Positions 13,132-15,038 of a DNA stretch of 15,038 bases are shown here, piece after piece (within the stretch, counting starts at the first letter, position 1; every line of letters starts with the position of its first letter). The stretch lies in NCBI GenBank assembly GCA_002361625.1, contig DETL01000004.1:1-15038 (forward strand), written 5' to 3'. The translations under genes and the position numbers were made by a program. The notes under the pieces are model-generated. The model did no database searches and had not been told where the DNA came from. It saw nothing but the letters and a program-made list of their open reading frames with translations. The stretch comes from Bacteroidales bacterium UBA3289 (GTDB taxonomy: Bacteria; Bacteroidota; Bacteroidia; Bacteroidales; UBA932).

Positions 13132-15038
13132 TTACAACTCGTTCATAGCGGCGGCGTACTCGGTCTTGGAGCCCACGACGATGTCCTGGTAGTCCTGGAG
13201 ACCGGTACCGGCCGGAATGAGATGGCCGCAGATGACGTTCTCCTTGAGGCCTTCGAGATGGTCCACACGGGCGCGGATGGCGGCTTCGCTGAGCACCTTC
13301 GTGGTCTCCTGGAAGGAGGCGGCGGAGATGAAGCTGCCGGTCTTGAGGGCAGCGCGGGTGATACCCTGGAGGATCTGGGAAGCCGTGGCGGGCTTCGCCT
13401 CGCGGGTCACCATCAGTTTCATGCCCTGACGCTCCAGGGAGGCGTTCTCGCTGCGAAGGTCGCGGGCGCTGATGATGTCACCTTCCTCGAAGCGGACGCT
13501 GTCGCCCGGATCCAGGACGTACTCCTTGCCGAAGATGGCGTCGTTGGCGTCCATGAACTCCCACTTGTCCACGAGTTCCTCCGGGAGGTACTCGGTGTCG
13601 CCCGGGTCGTTGATCTGGACCTTGCGCATCATCTGGCGGACGATGATCTCGAAATGCTTGTCGTTGATCTTCACGCCCTGCAGACGGTACACGGCCTGGA
13701 TCTCGTTCACGATGTACTCCTGGGCCTTGACCGGGCCGAGAACGGCGAGGATGTCGGTCGGGGAGATACCGCCGTCGGAGAGGCGGGTTCCGGCCTTCAC
13801 GTAGTCGTTCTCCTGGACAAGGATCTGCTTGGTCATCGGGACCTCGTAGTGCTTCTCCACGCCGGTGCGGTTCTTGACGATGATGTCGCGCTTGCCCCTC
13901 TTCACCTTGCCCATCACGATTTCACCGTTGATCTCGGAGATGATGGCCGGGTTGGAAGGATTGCGGGCCTCGAAGAGTTCGGTCACACGCGGCAGACCGC
14001 CCGTGATATCGCTGGCCTTGCCGATGGCGCGCGGGATCTTGATGATCACGTCGCCCACGCGGACCTGGTCGCCGTCGTTCATCATGATGTGGGCGCCGAC
14101 CGGGAGGTTGTACTGGCGGAGCGAATGGCCGTTCTCGTCCACGATGTGGATGGCCGGGCTCTTGGTCTTGTCACGGCTTTCGATGATGACCTTGTCCGTG
14201 TTGTTGGAGTACTCGTCGGCACTCTCCTCGCGGTAGGTCACACCTTCGGCCATATTCTCGAAGCGGAGGGTACCGGCGCTTTCGACGATAGTCGTGGCGT
14301 TGTAGGCATCCCATTCGCAGATGAGGTCCCCCTTGTGCACGGTGTCGCCATCCTTGAAATACAGGGTGGAACCGTAGGGAACGTCGTACTGGGAGTAGGT
14401 CATGCCGGTACGCTCGTCCACGATGCGGAGTTCGGTCATCCGGCTCACGACGATGTCGTTCACGGTGCCGTCCTCGTTGACGCGCTCGATGGTACGGAGC
14501 TCCTCGAAGGAAAGCTTGCCTTCGTACTTGGACTCGATGGTGTTGTCGGCCACGGAACCGGAAGCGGTACCACCGACGTGGAAGGTACGCAGGGTCAGCT
14601 GGGTACCAGGCTCACCGATGGACTGCGCGGCGATGACACCCACGACCTCGCCCTTCTCGACCATGCGGGAAGTGGCCAGGTTGCGGCCATAGCACTTGGC
14701 GCAGACGCCCTTGCGGGACTCGCAGGTAAGGACCGAACGGATCTCGACCTGCTCGATCGGGAGGCTGTCGATCAGGGCGGCGGTATCCTCGCGGATCTCC
14801 TCGCCGGCGGCGATGATCAGTTCGCCCGTGAGCGGGTTGATGATGTCATGGACCGACGTACGGCCGAGGATGCGCTCGCCGAGGGACTCGACGACCTCGT
14901 CCTTGTTCTTGATGGCCGTGGCGATCAGGCCACGGAGCGTGCCGCAGTCTTCCTCGGTGATGATCACGTCATGGGAGACGTCCACCAGACGACGGGTCAG
15001 GTAACCGGCATCCGCCGTCTTCAGGGCGGTATCGGCCA
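13132..15038 (-). CDS. rpoC: RNA polymerase beta' subunit, C-terminal part
   Basis: The 3' part of rpoC fills the rest of the window and runs off its right edge; about 634 codons are present, the frame being open to base 15038 (ADTALKTADAGYLTRRLVDVSH before the first possible internal start). Beta' forms the catalytic core of RNA polymerase. Visible parts are the second zinc site (EEDCG, then LTCESRKGVCAKCYGR), the trigger-loop start (AQSIGEPGTQLTLRTFHVGG), a large insert of barrel-sandwich type after it (roughly from DNTIESKYEG to IIKIPRAIGK), and the conserved TGGLPRVTELFEARNPSNPAI. The C-terminal KTEYAAAMNEL ends near the usual place. An insert inside the trigger loop is normal for Gram-negative lineages. 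A palindromic repeat and a strong terminator follow the stop, marking the operon end; rpoB is expected upstream, outside the window. Confidence 0.98.
   Translation of the reverse strand, partial: ADTALKTADAGYLTRRLVDVSHDVIITEEDCGTLRGLIATAIKNKDEVVESLGERILGRTSVHDIINPLTGELIIAAGEEIREDTAALIDSLPIEQVEIRSVLTCESRKGVCAKCYGRNLATSRMVEKGEVVGVIAAQSIGEPGTQLTLRTFHVGGTASGSVADNTIESKYEGKLSFEELRTIERVNEDGTVNDIVVSRMTELRIVDERTGMTYSQYDVPYGSTLYFKDGDTVHKGDLICEWDAYNATTIVESAGTLRFENMAEGVTYREESADEYSNNTDKVIIESRDKTKSPAIHIVDENGHSLRQYNLPVGAHIMMNDGDQVRVGDVIIKIPRAIGKASDITGGLPRVTELFEARNPSNPAIISEINGEIVMGKVKRGKRDIIVKNRTGVEKHYEVPMTKQILVQENDYVKAGTRLSDGGISPTDILAVLGPVKAQEYIVNEIQAVYRLQGVKINDKHFEIIVRQMMRKVQINDPGDTEYLPEELVDKWEFMDANDAIFGKEYVLDPGDSVRFEEGDIISARDLRSENASLERQGMKLMVTREAKPATASQILQGITRAALKTGSFISAASFQETTKVLSEAAIRARVDHLEGLKENVICGHLIPAGTGLQDYQDIVVGSKTEYAAAMNEL

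Noticed and set aside
1..15038. CRISPR array, tRNA/rRNA genes, prophage, integrase or defence genes
   Set aside because: I looked for regular direct repeats with spacers, cloverleaf-like segments and mobile-element proteins on both strands and saw none; almost all of the window is accounted for by housekeeping genes.

Overview
The window is a chromosomal housekeeping region from a GC-rich member of the Bacteroidota, most likely the order Bacteroidales; the genus cannot be fixed from this sequence. Three things support this. Several genes are preceded by the Bacteroidota -7 box TAnnTTTG, with no Shine-Dalgarno sequence. Lineage-typical proteins are present: a DUF6913-like protein, lipoproteins with Bacteroidota-style signal peptides, and an OmpA with a long Ala/Glu/Lys linker. 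RpoC carries a large insert just after the trigger-loop start, as Gram-negative enzymes do. Coding GC looks close to 60% by eye.

Layout. 1-142 is the 5' end of a small lipoprotein gene (minus), and 270-1451 is an OmpA-family porin/anchor (minus). A divergent intergenic region of about 240 bp follows, with a good ompA promoter and a lysS promoter. The plus-strand pair lysS (1695-3212) and a TrmH/SpoU rRNA/tRNA 2'-O-methyltransferase (3209-4051) overlap by 4 nt. They converge on a minus-strand group: a UPF0104/LPG-synthase-TM-type membrane protein (5465-6514), aroE (4740-5468) and ssb (4141-4716). A second divergent promoter region at 6515-6591 starts a plus-strand operon: PfkB-family sugar/nucleoside kinase, DUF6913-like protein, small-multidrug-export family membrane protein and an alpha/beta hydrolase lipoprotein (6592-9589). 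This operon meets, stop codon to stop codon, the minus-strand pair cysS (10335-11813) and exodeoxyribonuclease III (9590-10333). Beyond lie an unrecognised lipoprotein (11854-13035) and the 3' part of rpoC (13132 to the window end), both minus strand, each followed by a clear intrinsic terminator.

Functionally this is mostly information processing (LysRS, CysRS, RNA methyltransferase, SSB, ExoIII, RNA polymerase), plus one shikimate-pathway enzyme and envelope proteins. I see no CRISPR array, tRNA, rRNA, prophage, transposase or defence system, and no undescribed multi-gene system.

The most interesting features are small. An 86-nt REP/BIME-like palindrome is carried in frame inside the methyltransferase gene. 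Two copies of a second short palindromic repeat are present, one in frame inside cysS and one directly after the rpoC stop. An intrinsic terminator has its U-tract running straight into the cysS start codon. A GCCCAAT heptamer occurs three times between ompA and lysS.
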